A stretch of DNA of 64,000 bases from positions 682,001 to 746,000 of the forward strand of contig NZ_BAABBR010000001.1 of the NCBI RefSeq assembly GCF_039538065.1, in the 5' to 3' direction. Position 1 is the stretch's first letter; each line of letters starts with the position of its first letter. Position numbers and translations under genes: made by a program. The notes below the pieces were generated by a model. The model worked only from the letters and a program-made list of their open reading frames with translations, did not search any database and was not told where the DNA came from. This stretch comes from Sphingomonas rosea (GTDB taxonomy: Bacteria > Pseudomonadota > Alphaproteobacteria > Sphingomonadales > Sphingomonadaceae). Shown here one piece after another: positions 47,348 through 56,526 of this stretch.

Positions 47348-49824
47348 TCGCCGGGCTCCGGCTCGGCCGCCGGGACCTCGCGCAGGGGATCGGCGGGCTG
47401 TGGCTGCTGCTTGCCTGCCTCACGATCGCGGTTGCAGGGCTGGCCGCCGTCACCAGCCTCGCAAGCGCGATCGGCTCGACCATCGACGGTCAGGCGCGCG
47501 AGTTGCTCGGGGGCGACGTGGCGCTCAGCGTCTCGCAGCGGCAGGCAAGCGAAGCGGAGCTGGCGGCGATGCGCCGGCTCGGTACCGTCCGGGGCAGCGT
47601 CACCTTGCGCAGTACCGCGCGGCTGCCGGGCGAGCGGACCGTGCTGGTCGACCTGAGCGGGATCGAGCCGGGCTGGCCCGCCGCCGGGCGCATCACGCTC
47701 GCCTCGGGCCGGCTGCCCGGAAGCGCTGGCGAGGCCGCGGTCGGGCGCGAATTGGCCGAGCGTTATGGCCTCGGCATCGGGAGCCCGGTGCGGATCGGCT
47801 ATGCGAACCTTCGGGTCAGCGGCATCGTCGACGAACTCCCCGCGCCATCAGGCTTTGCCCTGTCGCCGCCGGTTCTCGTGAGCCAGGCCGGCCTCGCCGC
47901 CAGCCGGCTCGTCCAGCCCGGCAGCCTTTACACCAGCAGCTACCGCCTCGCGCTTCCGCCGGGCGCCGATGGCGCAGCGCTCGGCAAGGCCTTCCAGCAG
48001 CGCTTTCCTGATGGCGGCTGGCGAGTGACCGACAAGGGCGACGCCGCCTCGGGCACGCGACGCTTCACCGACCGGACGGGACAGATGCTGCTGCTGATCG
48101 CGCTCGGCGCGCTCGGGATCGGCAGCATCGGGATCGCGTCGGCCGCCTCGGCCTTCGCCGCCTCGCGCCGCGCCACCATCGCGATCCTCAAGGTCCATGG
48201 CGCGCGGCAGCGCGACCTGCTGATCATGCTGGGAACGAGCGTCGCCCTGCTCGCCGGCCTGGCGATCCTGCTCGGTCTCGCGATCGGCGCGGTGGTGCCC
48301 GGCGTCGTCGGCAAGGCGGCGGCCGATCTCCTTCCCGTGGCCCCCGATCCCAGCCCGCAGTGGGGTGCCCTTGGACGCTCGGCCCTGTTCGGCCTGTTGG
48401 TGACGCTCGCCGCTACCTGGCTTCCCCTCGCCCGGGCAGCCCGGGCACGACCGGCGGCGGTGCTCCGCGGCGACGTCGATGAAGGCGGTACGCGTGCCCG
48501 GGACCTCATCGTGCCTCTGCTTGCCGCCGCTGGCGTGGTCGCGCTGGCGATGCTCACCTCGGAAAACAGACTGACGACGGGAGTGACGATCGTTGGCGCG
48601 CTCGCGCTGGCCTTCCTGTTCGCGGGTGCCGGCTGGGTGATCGCACGGCTCGCCCGCGCCGCGAGCGGCGTCGGCGGCCCCCTGACCCGCCTCGGCCTTG
48701 CCGCGCTCCACCGTCCGGGCGCGGCGACCGTTCGCCTCAGCGTCGCGCTTGGCCTTGGCCTGTCGCTCCTCGTCGCGCTGTCGGGAGTCGGGGCCAGCAT
48801 CCGAAGCGAGCTAGGCGAAAACATTCCCGCCAAGGCCCCGGCCTTGTTCATGCTCGACATACCCGCCGCCGAGGAAGCCCGCTTCCGGCAACTTGCGGCA
48901 GCGACGGCGCCGGGCGCCGACCTTCGCCTTGTCCCCTCGCTGCGTGGTCCCGTGACGGCCTTGAATGGCCAGCCGGTCTCGGCGATGCGCGCCATCCCCG
49001 AGGGCGCGTGGATCCTGCGCGGCGATCGCGGCCTGACCTTCGCGCGCGACCTTCCGGTCGGCAACAAGGTCGTCGCGGGAGGCTGGTGGCCGCGCGACTA
49101 TGCCGGCCCGCCGCTGGTCAGCATCGACATGGAGGCCGCCAAGGCGCTCAACCTCAAGATCGGAGACACGCTGACCGTGGCCGTGCTCGGCGTTCCGATC
49201 GAGGCGCGGATCGCGAGCTTTCGGACGATCGACTGGCGCAGCTTCGGCTTCAACTTCGCAATCATCTTCGCACCGGGCACGCTCGAGCAGGCGCCATACA
49301 CGTTGATGGCGACGATCGCGCCGCCTCGCGGAACCTCAACCCTCCGGTTCGAGCGCGACCTTGCCGAGGCGCTGCCGATGGTCAGCACCATCCGGGTGAG
49401 CGACGTCGTCACCCGAGTGACCGCGATTCTCGAGGGCCTCGACGGCGCGATCCGGATCGCGACGCTTGTCGCCATCCTCATCGGGGTGACTGTCCTCGCG
49501 GGCGCGGTCGCCGCCACGCGCCGGGCACGCACCCGCGAGAGCGTGCTTCTGAAGCTTGTCGGTGCGTCGCGCTCGGACGTCCTTAAGGCGCAGGGAATCG
49601 AGTTTGCGGCGATGAGCGGGGGAATCGTTCTCCTGGCCTTCGCCGCCGGCACGATCGCCGCGTGGCTGACTGTGACCAGGCTGTTCGACTTCGCCTTCCG
49701 GCCCGACTGGCTGATCCTGGTCGCGCTTCCGCTGGCGGGGATGCTGGTGGCAATCCTGACCGCTCTCGGCGCCGCCTGGCCGGCGCTCCGGGCCCGTCCG
49801 GCCGCTGCGCTTCGCGACCTTTGA
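47344..49824 (+). CDS. ybbP: FtsX-like ABC permease, YbbP type
   Basis: The 826-residue protein has about ten membrane segments in two FtsX units. After the first segment there is a periplasmic MacB-core-like region (QARELLGGDVALSVSQRQ), the first FtsX domain is near residues 245-370, and the second near 700-826 (ESVLLKLVGASRSDVLKAQG). It is the permease partner of the preceding ATPase. Length and layout match YbbP. Genes of this type are often next to tesA; its cargo is unknown. Confidence 0.9.
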   Translation: MIAGLRLGRRDLAQGIGGLWLLLACLTIAVAGLAAVTSLASAIGSTIDGQARELLGGDVALSVSQRQASEAELAAMRRLGTVRGSVTLRSTARLPGERTVLVDLSGIEPGWPAAGRITLASGRLPGSAGEAAVGRELAERYGLGIGSPVRIGYANLRVSGIVDELPAPSGFALSPPVLVSQAGLAASRLVQPGSLYTSSYRLALPPGADGAALGKAFQQRFPDGGWRVTDKGDAASGTRRFTDRTGQMLLLIALGALGIGSIGIASAASAFAASRRATIAILKVHGARQRDLLIMLGTSVALLAGLAILLGLAIGAVVPGVVGKAAADLLPVAPDPSPQWGALGRSALFGLLVTLAATWLPLARAARARPAAVLRGDVDEGGTRARDLIVPLLAAAGVVALAMLTSENRLTTGVTIVGALALAFLFAGAGWVIARLARAASGVGGPLTRLGLAALHRPGAATVRLSVALGLGLSLLVALSGVGASIRSELGENIPAKAPALFMLDIPAAEEARFRQLAAATAPGADLRLVPSLRGPVTALNGQPVSAMRAIPEGAWILRGDRGLTFARDLPVGNKVVAGGWWPRDYAGPPLVSIDMEAAKALNLKIGDTLTVAVLGVPIEARIASFRTIDWRSFGFNFAIIFAPGTLEQAPYTLMATIAPPRGTSTLRFERDLAEALPMVSTIRVSDVVTRVTAILEGLDGAIRIATLVAILIGVTVLAGAVAATRRARTRESVLLKLVGASRSDVLKAQGIEFAAMSGGIVLLAFAAGTIAAWLTVTRLFDFAFRPDWLILVALPLAGMLVAILTALGAAWPALRARPAAALRDL

Positions 49825-49912
49825 AGGGCCATCAATCCATCGCAAAGCGCCGCAGTGTCACGGAACCTTCACGAGGCCCATGCCGTTGAAAGCCCTCGAA
49901 AGGATTATCGGC

Positions 49913-50173
49913 ATGACTAGCTTCCCGTCTCTTGGCGACCTCGGCCTCAAGCACGATCCCAAGGGCCGCGGCTATCATGCGGTCTACCGCGACCACGAGG
50001 TCAACCACTGCCCCGGCTGCGGCCGTACGCACTGGCTGATCGGTCGGATGTCGGCCGAATGTGCCTTCTGCGCGACGGCCTTGCCGCTCGCCGAAGCGAG
50101 CACGCGGCATCATAGCGGTCCCGCGGTGATCCAGCATCGCAACCGGAATCAAGGACACGCCTGGGCGGCGTAA
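49913..50173 (+). CDS. Small zinc-ribbon protein, unknown function
   Basis: The protein has 86 residues from the ATG at 49913, which has AAGGA 8 bases upstream. Two cysteine pairs (HCPGCGRTHW and AECAFCATAL) make a probable zinc ribbon. The front GDLGLKHDPKGRGYHAVYRD and the histidine-rich tail are not recognised. The good ribosome-binding site and paired cysteines argue for a real gene. No function is proposed. Confidence 0.75.
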   Translation: MTSFPSLGDLGLKHDPKGRGYHAVYRDHEVNHCPGCGRTHWLIGRMSAECAFCATALPLAEASTRHHSGPAVIQHRNRNQGHAWAA

Positions 50174-50238
50174 CGAGACGTCCCCACGGCGTCAGGGAAG
50201 GGCAGCGGTAGTAGCGCTAGCCTGTCGATTGGGGACGA

Positions 50239-51129
50239 CTAACGCGAGGATGAAGGCGCCGGTGTCCGTCTGACGGGCACCGGCGCATTGCATAGGTCGA
50301 CCCCTCCGGCCGGGACCTGGAAGAACTGATCCTGCCGATTGGCCCGCGCGTGAATATAGCTCGCGAAGGTCGCGCCCGTGGTGCGCATCACCTGGAAGCT
50401 CGGACGATCGGTTGCCGGCATCGCCGACGCGAGGCGGACCGAGGCGATCTTCCGCGCCACCGTCCCGGCCTTGTAGAACCCAAGCGCCTCGGTGCCGCGC
50501 GGCAGCGCCGACATGTTCTCGATCCCCTCGATTACCCGGCCGACGAGCGCGATGTTGCGATCGAGGTGGCGCGGGGCCTGCCCGATCACCGCGTAGAGCT
50601 CGCCGCCCATGCCCGTGTCGGGTGCCATGTCGCGGCCGACACCGACCATCCCGTAGCAATGGGTGAGATTGGCCCGGCCCGTCTTTGGATTCCATGCGAC
50701 CGGCCAACCGCCGGCGTGCCCGACACGCGGCGCATATTGATCGGCATAGCCGAGCGGCCGCAGGGTCAGCCCCTTGACCGATCGGCTATATTCCGCCGGC
50801 GGCTTGGCGACGACGCCCGCCGGGGTCGGCGGACCGCCCTCATTCACCCCCCATTGCGCGACATAATTGTCCTGCACCCGGTAGATGCTCGAGCCCTTCC
50901 AATAGCCCGCATTCGCGAGCGCGCGGACGTTGGCGACGTGAACCGGCGCGAAGTCGGGCGCGAGCTGGATGACCGTCCGTCCACCGCCCTCATAGTCGAT
51001 GACGAGAAGATCGGCCGGCGACACCGTCTGCCAGTCGGCAGCGGGCGCCTTGGACACGATTTCGGAGGGGGTTAGCGGCTTGGCCGAGGGCGCGGCGGCC
51101 ACGGCGGCGAGAGCGAGGAGCGCGATCAT
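50239..51129 (-). CDS. Exported cyclophilin-type peptidyl-prolyl isomerase (long form)
   Basis: The protein has 296 residues with a short signal peptide (LLALAAVAAAPSAKP). The cyclophilin core is recognised from VHVANVRALANAGYWKGSSIYRV, YVAQWG, and GELYAVIGQAPRHLDRNIALVGRVIEG. Compared with small cyclophilins there is an insertion of about 45 residues after the first strands, and the C-terminus extends 70 residues. It is probably periplasmic. Start is 19 bp from the divergent purT start, so both promoters must overlap coding sequence. Confidence 0.9.
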   Translation of the reverse strand: MIALLALAAVAAAPSAKPLTPSEIVSKAPAADWQTVSPADLLVIDYEGGGRTVIQLAPDFAPVHVANVRALANAGYWKGSSIYRVQDNYVAQWGVNEGGPPTPAGVVAKPPAEYSRSVKGLTLRPLGYADQYAPRVGHAGGWPVAWNPKTGRANLTHCYGMVGVGRDMAPDTGMGGELYAVIGQAPRHLDRNIALVGRVIEGIENMSALPRGTEALGFYKAGTVARKIASVRLASAMPATDRPSFQVMRTTGATFASYIHARANRQDQFFQVPAGGVDLCNAPVPVRRTPAPSSSR

Positions 51130-51148
51130 GACCTTACCCTATCGCGGG

Positions 51149-52351
51149 ATGACGCGTTGCGGTAGCACCCACCCCATGTTCCTCGCCAAGCTGATGCTGC
51201 TCGGATCCGGTGAACTCGGGCGCGAGTTCGCGATCGCCGCCAAACGCCTCGGTTGCATGGTCGTCGCCTGCGACCGTTATCCCGGTGCTCCCGCAATGCA
51301 GGTCGCCGATGCGAGCGAGGTCTTCTCGATGCTCGACGGCGCGGCGCTCAGGGCCGCAGTCGAGAAGCACCGCCCCGACTTCCTCGTTCCCGAGATCGAG
51401 GCGATCGACACAGCCGCGCTGGCGCAGCTCGAGGGCGAGGGCTGGCACGTGGTACCCTCGGCAAAGGCCGCGCAGCTCACCATGAACCGCGACGGCATTC
51501 GCCGCTTCGCCGCCGAGGAGCTCGGCCTCACCACCAGCCGCTACCGCTTCGCCGAGAGTGAGGACGAGGCGCTCGCCGCGGTCGATCACGTCGGGTTGCC
51601 TTGCGTCATCAAGCCCGTCATGTCCTCTTCGGGCAAGGGGCAAAGCACCGCCACGACGACAAATGAGGTCCGCTCCGCCTTCCGCAACGCGATCGAGAAA
51701 ATGCGCGGCGACCGGCCGCGGGTGATCGTCGAGGAATATATTCGCTTCGACAGCGAGATCACGCTGCTGACGGTCGCGGCGGCCGACGGCGTGCATTTCT
51801 GTCCGCCCATCGGGCATCGCCAGGAGGCGGGTGACTATCGCGAGAGCTGGCAGCCGGCAGCGCTCTCGCCCGGCGTGCTCGAGGCCGCCCAGCGGCAGGC
51901 GGCGACGATCGTCTCGGCACTTGGCGGCCGAGGACTGTTCGGCGTGGAGTTCTTCGTCGCCGGCGACCGCGCGATTTTCTCCGAGCTCAGCCCGCGTCCG
52001 CATGACACCGGCATGGTGACGCTCATCAGCCAGTCGCCGAACGAGTTCGAACTCCACCTCCGCGCCATCCTCGGCCTGCCTGTCGCACCGATCCTCGCTG
52101 CGGGTCCGAGCGCGTCGGCGGTGATCCTTGCCGACCGGGCTAGCACCCGATTCCGCTTCGAAGGCGTGACCGACGCCCTCGCCCTTTCGCAAGAGGCAAC
52201 CCCGGTCGACCTTCGGCTGTTCGGTAAACCGGAAACCCTTCCGGGTCGGCGCATGGGCGTGGCGCTTGCGCGCGCGGCCAGCACCGAGGATGCCGTAGCG
52301 CTCGCCAAGCGCGCCGCGGCGGCGGTCCGGATCGATTACGAAGAGGAATGA
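51149..52351 (+). CDS. purT: Formate-dependent phosphoribosylglycinamide formyltransferase
   Basis: The 400-residue enzyme converts GAR to FGAR using formate and ATP in purine synthesis. I choose the ATG at 51149 because the 15 residues before MLLGSGELG then match the length of the E. coli protein; an ATG at 51128 would overlap the divergent gene. The ATP-grasp elements are VIKPVMSSSGKGQS and VEEYIRFDSEITLL, followed by GLFGVEFFV and FSELSPRPHDTGMVTL. It overlaps the next small gene (ATGA). Confidence 0.95.
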   Translation: MTRCGSTHPMFLAKLMLLGSGELGREFAIAAKRLGCMVVACDRYPGAPAMQVADASEVFSMLDGAALRAAVEKHRPDFLVPEIEAIDTAALAQLEGEGWHVVPSAKAAQLTMNRDGIRRFAAEELGLTTSRYRFAESEDEALAAVDHVGLPCVIKPVMSSSGKGQSTATTTNEVRSAFRNAIEKMRGDRPRVIVEEYIRFDSEITLLTVAAADGVHFCPPIGHRQEAGDYRESWQPAALSPGVLEAAQRQAATIVSALGGRGLFGVEFFVAGDRAIFSELSPRPHDTGMVTLISQSPNEFELHLRAILGLPVAPILAAGPSASAVILADRASTRFRFEGVTDALALSQEATPVDLRLFGKPETLPGRRMGVALARAASTEDAVALAKRAAAAVRIDYEEE

Positions 52352-52764
52352 CGATGCGCCTGTTGTTCGTGCCCGCCCTCCTTCTCGCCACCGCCGCCTG
52401 CGGAGGCGGCGACAACAAGGCGGCCGCGCCCAAGGACCCCGCCATCGCGGTCCGCGGACCCGAGCAGGAGCGGCTTCACCAGCTCACCGACGAAATGCGC
52501 GACATCGCGCTCAAGCGGGCGATCCTCGCCAGCGGCCTGCGCTGCAAGCGGGTGGTCCGCTCGGGCTACGTCACCGAGTATAACAAGCTGTCGATGTGGG
52601 AAGCCGACTGCGACGACAAGCGGCAGTGGGGCATCTTCGTGGGGCCCGACGGCAGCGCTCAGGTTCGTCCCTGCACCGACAATGCGCGCTTCAAGCTGCC
52701 GGCTTGCCAGATCGCGGCCGATCCCAGCGGCCGCACCGCGCGGGGCATAAAAAAGGAGGGCTGA
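52348..52764 (+). CDS. Lipoprotein of unknown function
   Basis: The protein has 138 residues. A lipoprotein signal peptide ends at TAAC with the lipidated cysteine at residue 18. The mature part contains four more cysteines (LRCKRVV, EADCDDKRQ, RPCTDN, PACQIA), which could form two disulphides in the periplasm. It overlaps the purT stop, so it is translated from the same message, but there is no clear functional link. Family not recognised. Confidence 0.8.
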   Translation: MTMRLLFVPALLLATAACGGGDNKAAAPKDPAIAVRGPEQERLHQLTDEMRDIALKRAILASGLRCKRVVRSGYVTEYNKLSMWEADCDDKRQWGIFVGPDGSAQVRPCTDNARFKLPACQIAADPSGRTARGIKKEG

Positions 52765-52781
52765 CCGTTCGGTCGCCCTCC
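52755..52781 (-). terminator. Terminator for the small secreted protein gene, overlapping the lipoprotein stop
   Basis: GGAGGGC and GACC pair with GGTC and GCCCTCC across a GTTC loop, with one bulged T. On the minus strand six T residues follow directly, a classical intrinsic terminator 29 bp after the small secreted protein gene. The lipoprotein stop codon lies inside the stem. Confidence 0.85.
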
Positions 52782-52809
52782 TCATCATCATTTGCACTCA
52801 CCGCAGCGC

Positions 52810-53094
52810 CTAATCGCAGCGGCGGCTTTCCTTGAACTCGCCGGTCGCGGTCTTTTCGCGAACGACGATGCAGTTGCCCTGCTTGCTTTCCTCGCGCCAG
52901 CTTCCGTCCGGATTGTTGATTCGGTTGCCGGGCTTGGGCACGCGCTGGCCGTTGCAGATCATGTAGTTGAGGCCGGGCGGCGAGACGCAGCCCTGCCCGC
53001 TCGACTGCGCCGCTGCCGTCCCCGGCAACGCCGCTAGACCGAAGCCGGCCGCGGCGAGCGCGGCAGCAAGGGTGGTGGACATCAACGTACGCAT
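52810..53094 (-). CDS. Small secreted cysteine-containing protein
   Basis: The protein has 94 residues. A signal peptide (AAALAAAGFGLAALPGTAAA) is cleaved near AAAQ. The mature 65 residues have four cysteines (QGCVSP, MICNGQR, GNCIVV, RRCD) and a GSWREE segment. A strong terminator follows. I do not recognise a family; size and cysteine spacing suggest a periplasmic or surface protein with two disulphides. Confidence 0.78.
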   Translation of the reverse strand: MRTLMSTTLAAALAAAGFGLAALPGTAAAQSSGQGCVSPPGLNYMICNGQRVPKPGNRINNPDGSWREESKQGNCIVVREKTATGEFKESRRCD

Positions 53095-53183
53095 CGAATC
53101 AGGCTCCTTCGCAAGAATGCTGATACGCGAAGCGACCTGAACCGTCGATGACGGCAGGCCGCTCTGCTCTTGCGATGAATCGA

Positions 53184-53205
53184 GCCGCCCCGTTTGGGGA
53201 CGGTT
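53184..53205 (-). terminator. Possible terminator of rpmJ
   Basis: GCCGCCCC and GGGGACGG(TT) pair across a GTTT loop 11 bp after the rpmJ stop, with one mismatch. No strong T tract follows, so the call is tentative. Confidence 0.45.
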
Positions 53206-53215
53206 CAGCCAGAAC

Positions 53216-53341
53216 TTAGCCCTGGCGCGCCTTGAAGCGGCGATTCGTCTTGTTGATGACGTAGGTACGGCCGCGACGACGGATCACGCGGTTGTCCCGG
53301 TGACGGTCCTTGAGGCTCTTGAGCGAATTGCGAATCTTCAT
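53216..53341 (-). CDS. rpmJ: 50S ribosomal protein L36
   Basis: A 41-residue frame from the ATG at 53341 reads [20 protein letters not shown] at the front, then [20 protein letters not shown]. This is L36 of the type that lacks the zinc-binding cysteines and histidine (the C-minus form), as in many alphaproteobacteria. It is too short for a 60-residue cutoff and is easily missed. It is a single gene upstream of a small hairpin. Confidence 0.95.
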   Translation of the reverse strand: MKIRNSLKSLKDRHRDNRVIRRRGRTYVINKTNRRFKARQG

Positions 53342-53428
53342 GGCGGGACGCCCGTCTCTTTATATACTGGTTGTCGGCTGACGCCCGTAGGCTTCGGCGA
53401 GCGCCCCTATGGGAGGGCGCCGCCCGAG

Positions 53429-55003
53429 TCAAGGTTTGGCGAAGTAATCGCCCTTCTTCCAGGCCGGCCGCTTGGGGCTGTCGGCGAGCTCGCGGGCGAT
53501 ACGATAGTTGAGCTCGCCATAGCGGGCCAGCGCGCCCCAGTTGATTGCCTGGTTCAGGTCGTCGTTCGGACGGTGATAGGTGTCCTCGAAGAACTTGTCC
53601 CAGAACGGCTTGCCGCCATTGGCATGGCCGGTGAACATCAGGATCGCCGGGATGCCGCGCAGCACCAGCGGATAATGGTCCGAGCGGACAAAGATGCCCT
53701 GCTCGGGCATGGGGTCCGGACCGACGGAAATGCCCATCGTGCGGCCGGCCTTGGCGACGGCGTCGGCGATCGTGCTGTGTTCGGCCCCGAAAGCGGTGAC
53801 GTCGGTAAAGTCGTAAAGCGGGAGCGGCATGTCGAGATCGACGCCCGCGACGATATCCTTCACCGTCGGATGCTCGGCCCAGTAGGACGCGCCCAGAAGG
53901 CCCAGCTCCTCGCCGGTGTTGGCGACGAACAGGAGCGAGCGCTTGGGTCGCTGGCCCGACGCCTTGAAGCGCTCGGCGGCCTCGAGCATCGTCGCGACCC
54001 CCGCGGCATTGTCGAGCGCGCCGTTGAAGATCGCGTCCTCGCCCGGCTTGGCATTTTCGTTGATGCCGAGGTGATCGAGGTGGCCCATCAGGACAACATG
54101 CTCGCCCGCAAGGCGCGGATCGCTGCCGGGCATGCGGCCGATGACCTCGGGGCTGGTGAAGTCGCTCCAGCTCGACTTGACGTTCATCGCGATCGACGAT
54201 CCCAGCGCGAAGCCCGGAAGCGGCTTGCCCGCCGCGCGGGCGGCGAGGATCGCGGAATAGGGCTTGGGCGAAGCAGCGAAGAGCCGCTCGGCGAGCGAGC
54301 GGGCGATGACGCCGCGGACGCGCAGACCCATCGGGGTCGAACCGGCGCGGCCGGCCTTGTCGATCCAGTCGGTCACCGGACGGGTGCCGGCATTGCCGCC
54401 GCTGATGTCGAGGATGCCGATTGCGCCGGCCTGCGCCGCCATCTCGGCCTTGCGAGAGGACAGGTGGGCGGCGATGTCGCTCGGCAGGCCCGGCGGCGTG
54501 CCGCCCAGCGTGATCACGATCTTCCCGCGAACGTCGAGCCCGGCATAATCGTCGAGCTTGAGCTTGGGGTCGCGGAGGCCGTAGCCGACGTAGACCAGCG
54601 GCGCGCTGAGATTGCGGACCGCCTCGGTCACGCTCGGGCGAACCGCGATGTCCTTGGTCGTCAGCGCTTCGGTCTTGCCGCCGAGCGTCAGATTGAAGGT
54701 CGGCGTGCCGTCGATCGACGCGCGGCGGAAGGGCACGCGCTGGTACCAGGTGCCATTCTCGCCGGCGGGCTCGAGGCCGAGCGCCTTGAAGCGGCTGGCG
54801 ACATAAGCAGCGGCGATCTCATGGCCGCGCTTGCCGGTGCCGCGACCCTCGAGCAGGTCGTCGGCCAGGAACTGGACGGTGGCATGGACCCGGTCGGCCT
54901 GATCCTGCGGCGCCTTGTAGAGCGGTGCGATTTTGGCGGTGGGCGCGGGCGCCGCGGCGATGAGGACCGCGGCGAGCGGGACGGCGAGCAGATTCAGGCG
55001 CAA
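53429..55003 (-). CDS. M28 family zinc aminopeptidase, exported
   Basis: The protein is about 524 residues if it starts at the TTG at 55003, which overlaps the galE stop by 10 bp and directly precedes a signal peptide (LNLLAVPLAAVLIAAAPAP). A PA domain insert is seen around LVYVGYGLRDPKLKLDDYAG and GKIVITLGGTP. Zinc ligands lie in the M28 motifs MGHLDHLG, GALDNAAGVA, ANTGEELGLLG, VDLDMP and TYHRPNDD. It cleaves N-terminal residues of peptides in the periplasm or outside the cell. The start codon is the uncertain point. Confidence 0.88.
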   Translation of the reverse strand: MRLNLLAVPLAAVLIAAAPAPTAKIAPLYKAPQDQADRVHATVQFLADDLLEGRGTGKRGHEIAAAYVASRFKALGLEPAGENGTWYQRVPFRRASIDGTPTFNLTLGGKTEALTTKDIAVRPSVTEAVRNLSAPLVYVGYGLRDPKLKLDDYAGLDVRGKIVITLGGTPPGLPSDIAAHLSSRKAEMAAQAGAIGILDISGGNAGTRPVTDWIDKAGRAGSTPMGLRVRGVIARSLAERLFAASPKPYSAILAARAAGKPLPGFALGSSIAMNVKSSWSDFTSPEVIGRMPGSDPRLAGEHVVLMGHLDHLGINENAKPGEDAIFNGALDNAAGVATMLEAAERFKASGQRPKRSLLFVANTGEELGLLGASYWAEHPTVKDIVAGVDLDMPLPLYDFTDVTAFGAEHSTIADAVAKAGRTMGISVGPDPMPEQGIFVRSDHYPLVLRGIPAILMFTGHANGGKPFWDKFFEDTYHRPNDDLNQAINWGALARYGELNYRIARELADSPKRPAWKKGDYFAKP

Positions 55004-56004
55004 ACGGCGGCTTCTTTCTGAAAGAGGCGGCGCTCCCAGGACAGGGCGCTTTCGATGATGGTCCCGGTATCGGCGAAGCGCGGCTGCCAACCCAGTCGTT
55101 CGACCAAGCGGCGATTGGCGGCGACCAACTGCGGGGGATCGCCCGCGCGGCGCGGTCCGAGGACGCGCTTGACCGGCGTTCCGTTCACCCGGTCGAGCAT
55201 CTCGAGCATCTCGAGCACCGACGTGCCCCGGCCGTAGCCGCAGTTGAAGGTGAAGCTCTCGGCCGGGTCGGCGATCAGGGCCTCGAGCGCGAGAACATGG
55301 GCGGCGGCGAGATCGGCGACGTGGATATAGTCGCGGATGCAGGTGCCGTCGGGAGTCGGATAGTCGGTGCCGAACACGTCGACGTGGCTGCGCTTGCCGA
55401 CCGCTGCCTCGCAGGCGACCTTGAGGAGGTGGGTCGCGCCCTTGCCGATCTGGCCCGAACGGCCCTTGGGATCGGCCCCGGCCACGTTGAAGTAGCGCAG
55501 CGCGCCGTAGTTGATGGCGCCGGTGGCCGCGACATCACGGAGCATCTGCTCGGTCATCAGCTTGGACCAGCCGTAGGGATTGATCGGGCGGGTCGGGGCG
55601 TCTTCGTCGATCGGCACCGTTTCGGGCGCGCCGTAAGTCGCGGCGGTCGATGAGAAGAGGAGATGGCGGACGCCCGCCTCCATCGCTGCGCCGAGCAGCG
55701 CGTGGCTCGCGACGGTATTGTTGCGATAATAGAAATGCGGGTCGGTGACGCTTTCGGGAACCACGATCGAACCGGCGAAATGCATGATCGCGCCGACCCG
55801 ATGCTCCTTCAGGACCGCGCGCATGGCGGCCGCGTCGCCGATGTCGGTTTCGATCAGCGGCACCTCGTCGGGCACCACCTCGCGCGAGCCGTTGGAGAGG
55901 TTGTCGACCACCACCACCGGCCATCCCGCGTCATAAAGAGCGAGGACGGCGTGGCTTCCGATGTAGCCGGCACCGCCGGTGACGAGGATCGTGGGCTTGC
56001 TCAT
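54994..56004 (-). CDS. galE: UDP-glucose 4-epimerase
   Basis: The 336-residue enzyme interconverts UDP-glucose and UDP-galactose. It starts at the ATG at 56004. The NAD-binding loop is VTGGAGYIGSH, followed by VVVVDNLSNGS and MHFAGSIVVPES; the catalytic tyrosine and lysine are in YGWSKLMTEQ. RYFNVAGADPKGR and DYIHVADLAAAH complete the family pattern. It supplies galactose for surface polysaccharides or channels galactose into metabolism. The M28 gene overlaps its end. Confidence 0.96.
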   Translation of the reverse strand: MSKPTILVTGGAGYIGSHAVLALYDAGWPVVVVDNLSNGSREVVPDEVPLIETDIGDAAAMRAVLKEHRVGAIMHFAGSIVVPESVTDPHFYYRNNTVASHALLGAAMEAGVRHLLFSSTAATYGAPETVPIDEDAPTRPINPYGWSKLMTEQMLRDVAATGAINYGALRYFNVAGADPKGRSGQIGKGATHLLKVACEAAVGKRSHVDVFGTDYPTPDGTCIRDYIHVADLAAAHVLALEALIADPAESFTFNCGYGRGTSVLEMLEMLDRVNGTPVKRVLGPRRAGDPPQLVAANRRLVERLGWQPRFADTGTIIESALSWERRLFQKEAAVCA

Positions 56005-56065
56005 GGCTGTCGGCGCTAGCGGCCAGCCAAGTTGAAGGAAAGAGCCGCCTTTTGACGCCGTGACG

Positions 56066-56464
56066 TCAGTCGACGCGGGTCCAGACCTGCGTCTTGCAGA
56101 TGAGGCCCGCAAAGCAGCCCGACACGCTCATCTTGCCCGGCGCCTGCATGGTGACCGTGCTTCCGACCTTGGAGCGGATCTTGGGGACATAGACCTGCCC
56201 CTTCCACTTGCCGTGGCCGGCAGGACGCAGGTTGGTAAGCATCTGCTCGCCCTCCAGACCGTCTTCCATGCCGCGGGCCTTGGCCTTGGCATCCTCCCGA
56301 GCCGAGGCGCGGACGACCTTGCCGCACCAGGCCTCGCCGCACGGCGCGATACGCACGACGATCGACTTCTTGGGATTGGTCCACAGGCCTTCGAGCGGGC
56401 TCTGCGCCATCGCCGGGGTCGCGAGCAACGCCAGGGCCGAAGCGAGAAAAGCAAGGTTTCGCAT
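56066..56464 (-). CDS. DUF2147 family exported protein
   Basis: The 132-residue protein starts at the ATG at 56464 with a signal peptide ending at AMAQ. The mature domain begins with LEGLWTNPKKSIVVRIAPCG and contains DAKAKARGMEDGLEGEQML and a GKMSVSGCFAGLICKTQVW end, the DUF2147 layout. Three or four cysteines may form disulphides. Members occur widely in proteobacteria, with no settled function; a lipocalin-like barrel is a possibility. Confidence 0.85.
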   Translation of the reverse strand: MRNLAFLASALALLATPAMAQSPLEGLWTNPKKSIVVRIAPCGEAWCGKVVRASAREDAKAKARGMEDGLEGEQMLTNLRPAGHGKWKGQVYVPKIRSKVGSTVTMQAPGKMSVSGCFAGLICKTQVWTRVD

Positions 56465-56526
56465 GGACGTGCCTATAGCATGGGAGTCTTTCGCCAGCCT
56501 TGCCGAAGCGTGGCGGGATTGTGGCG

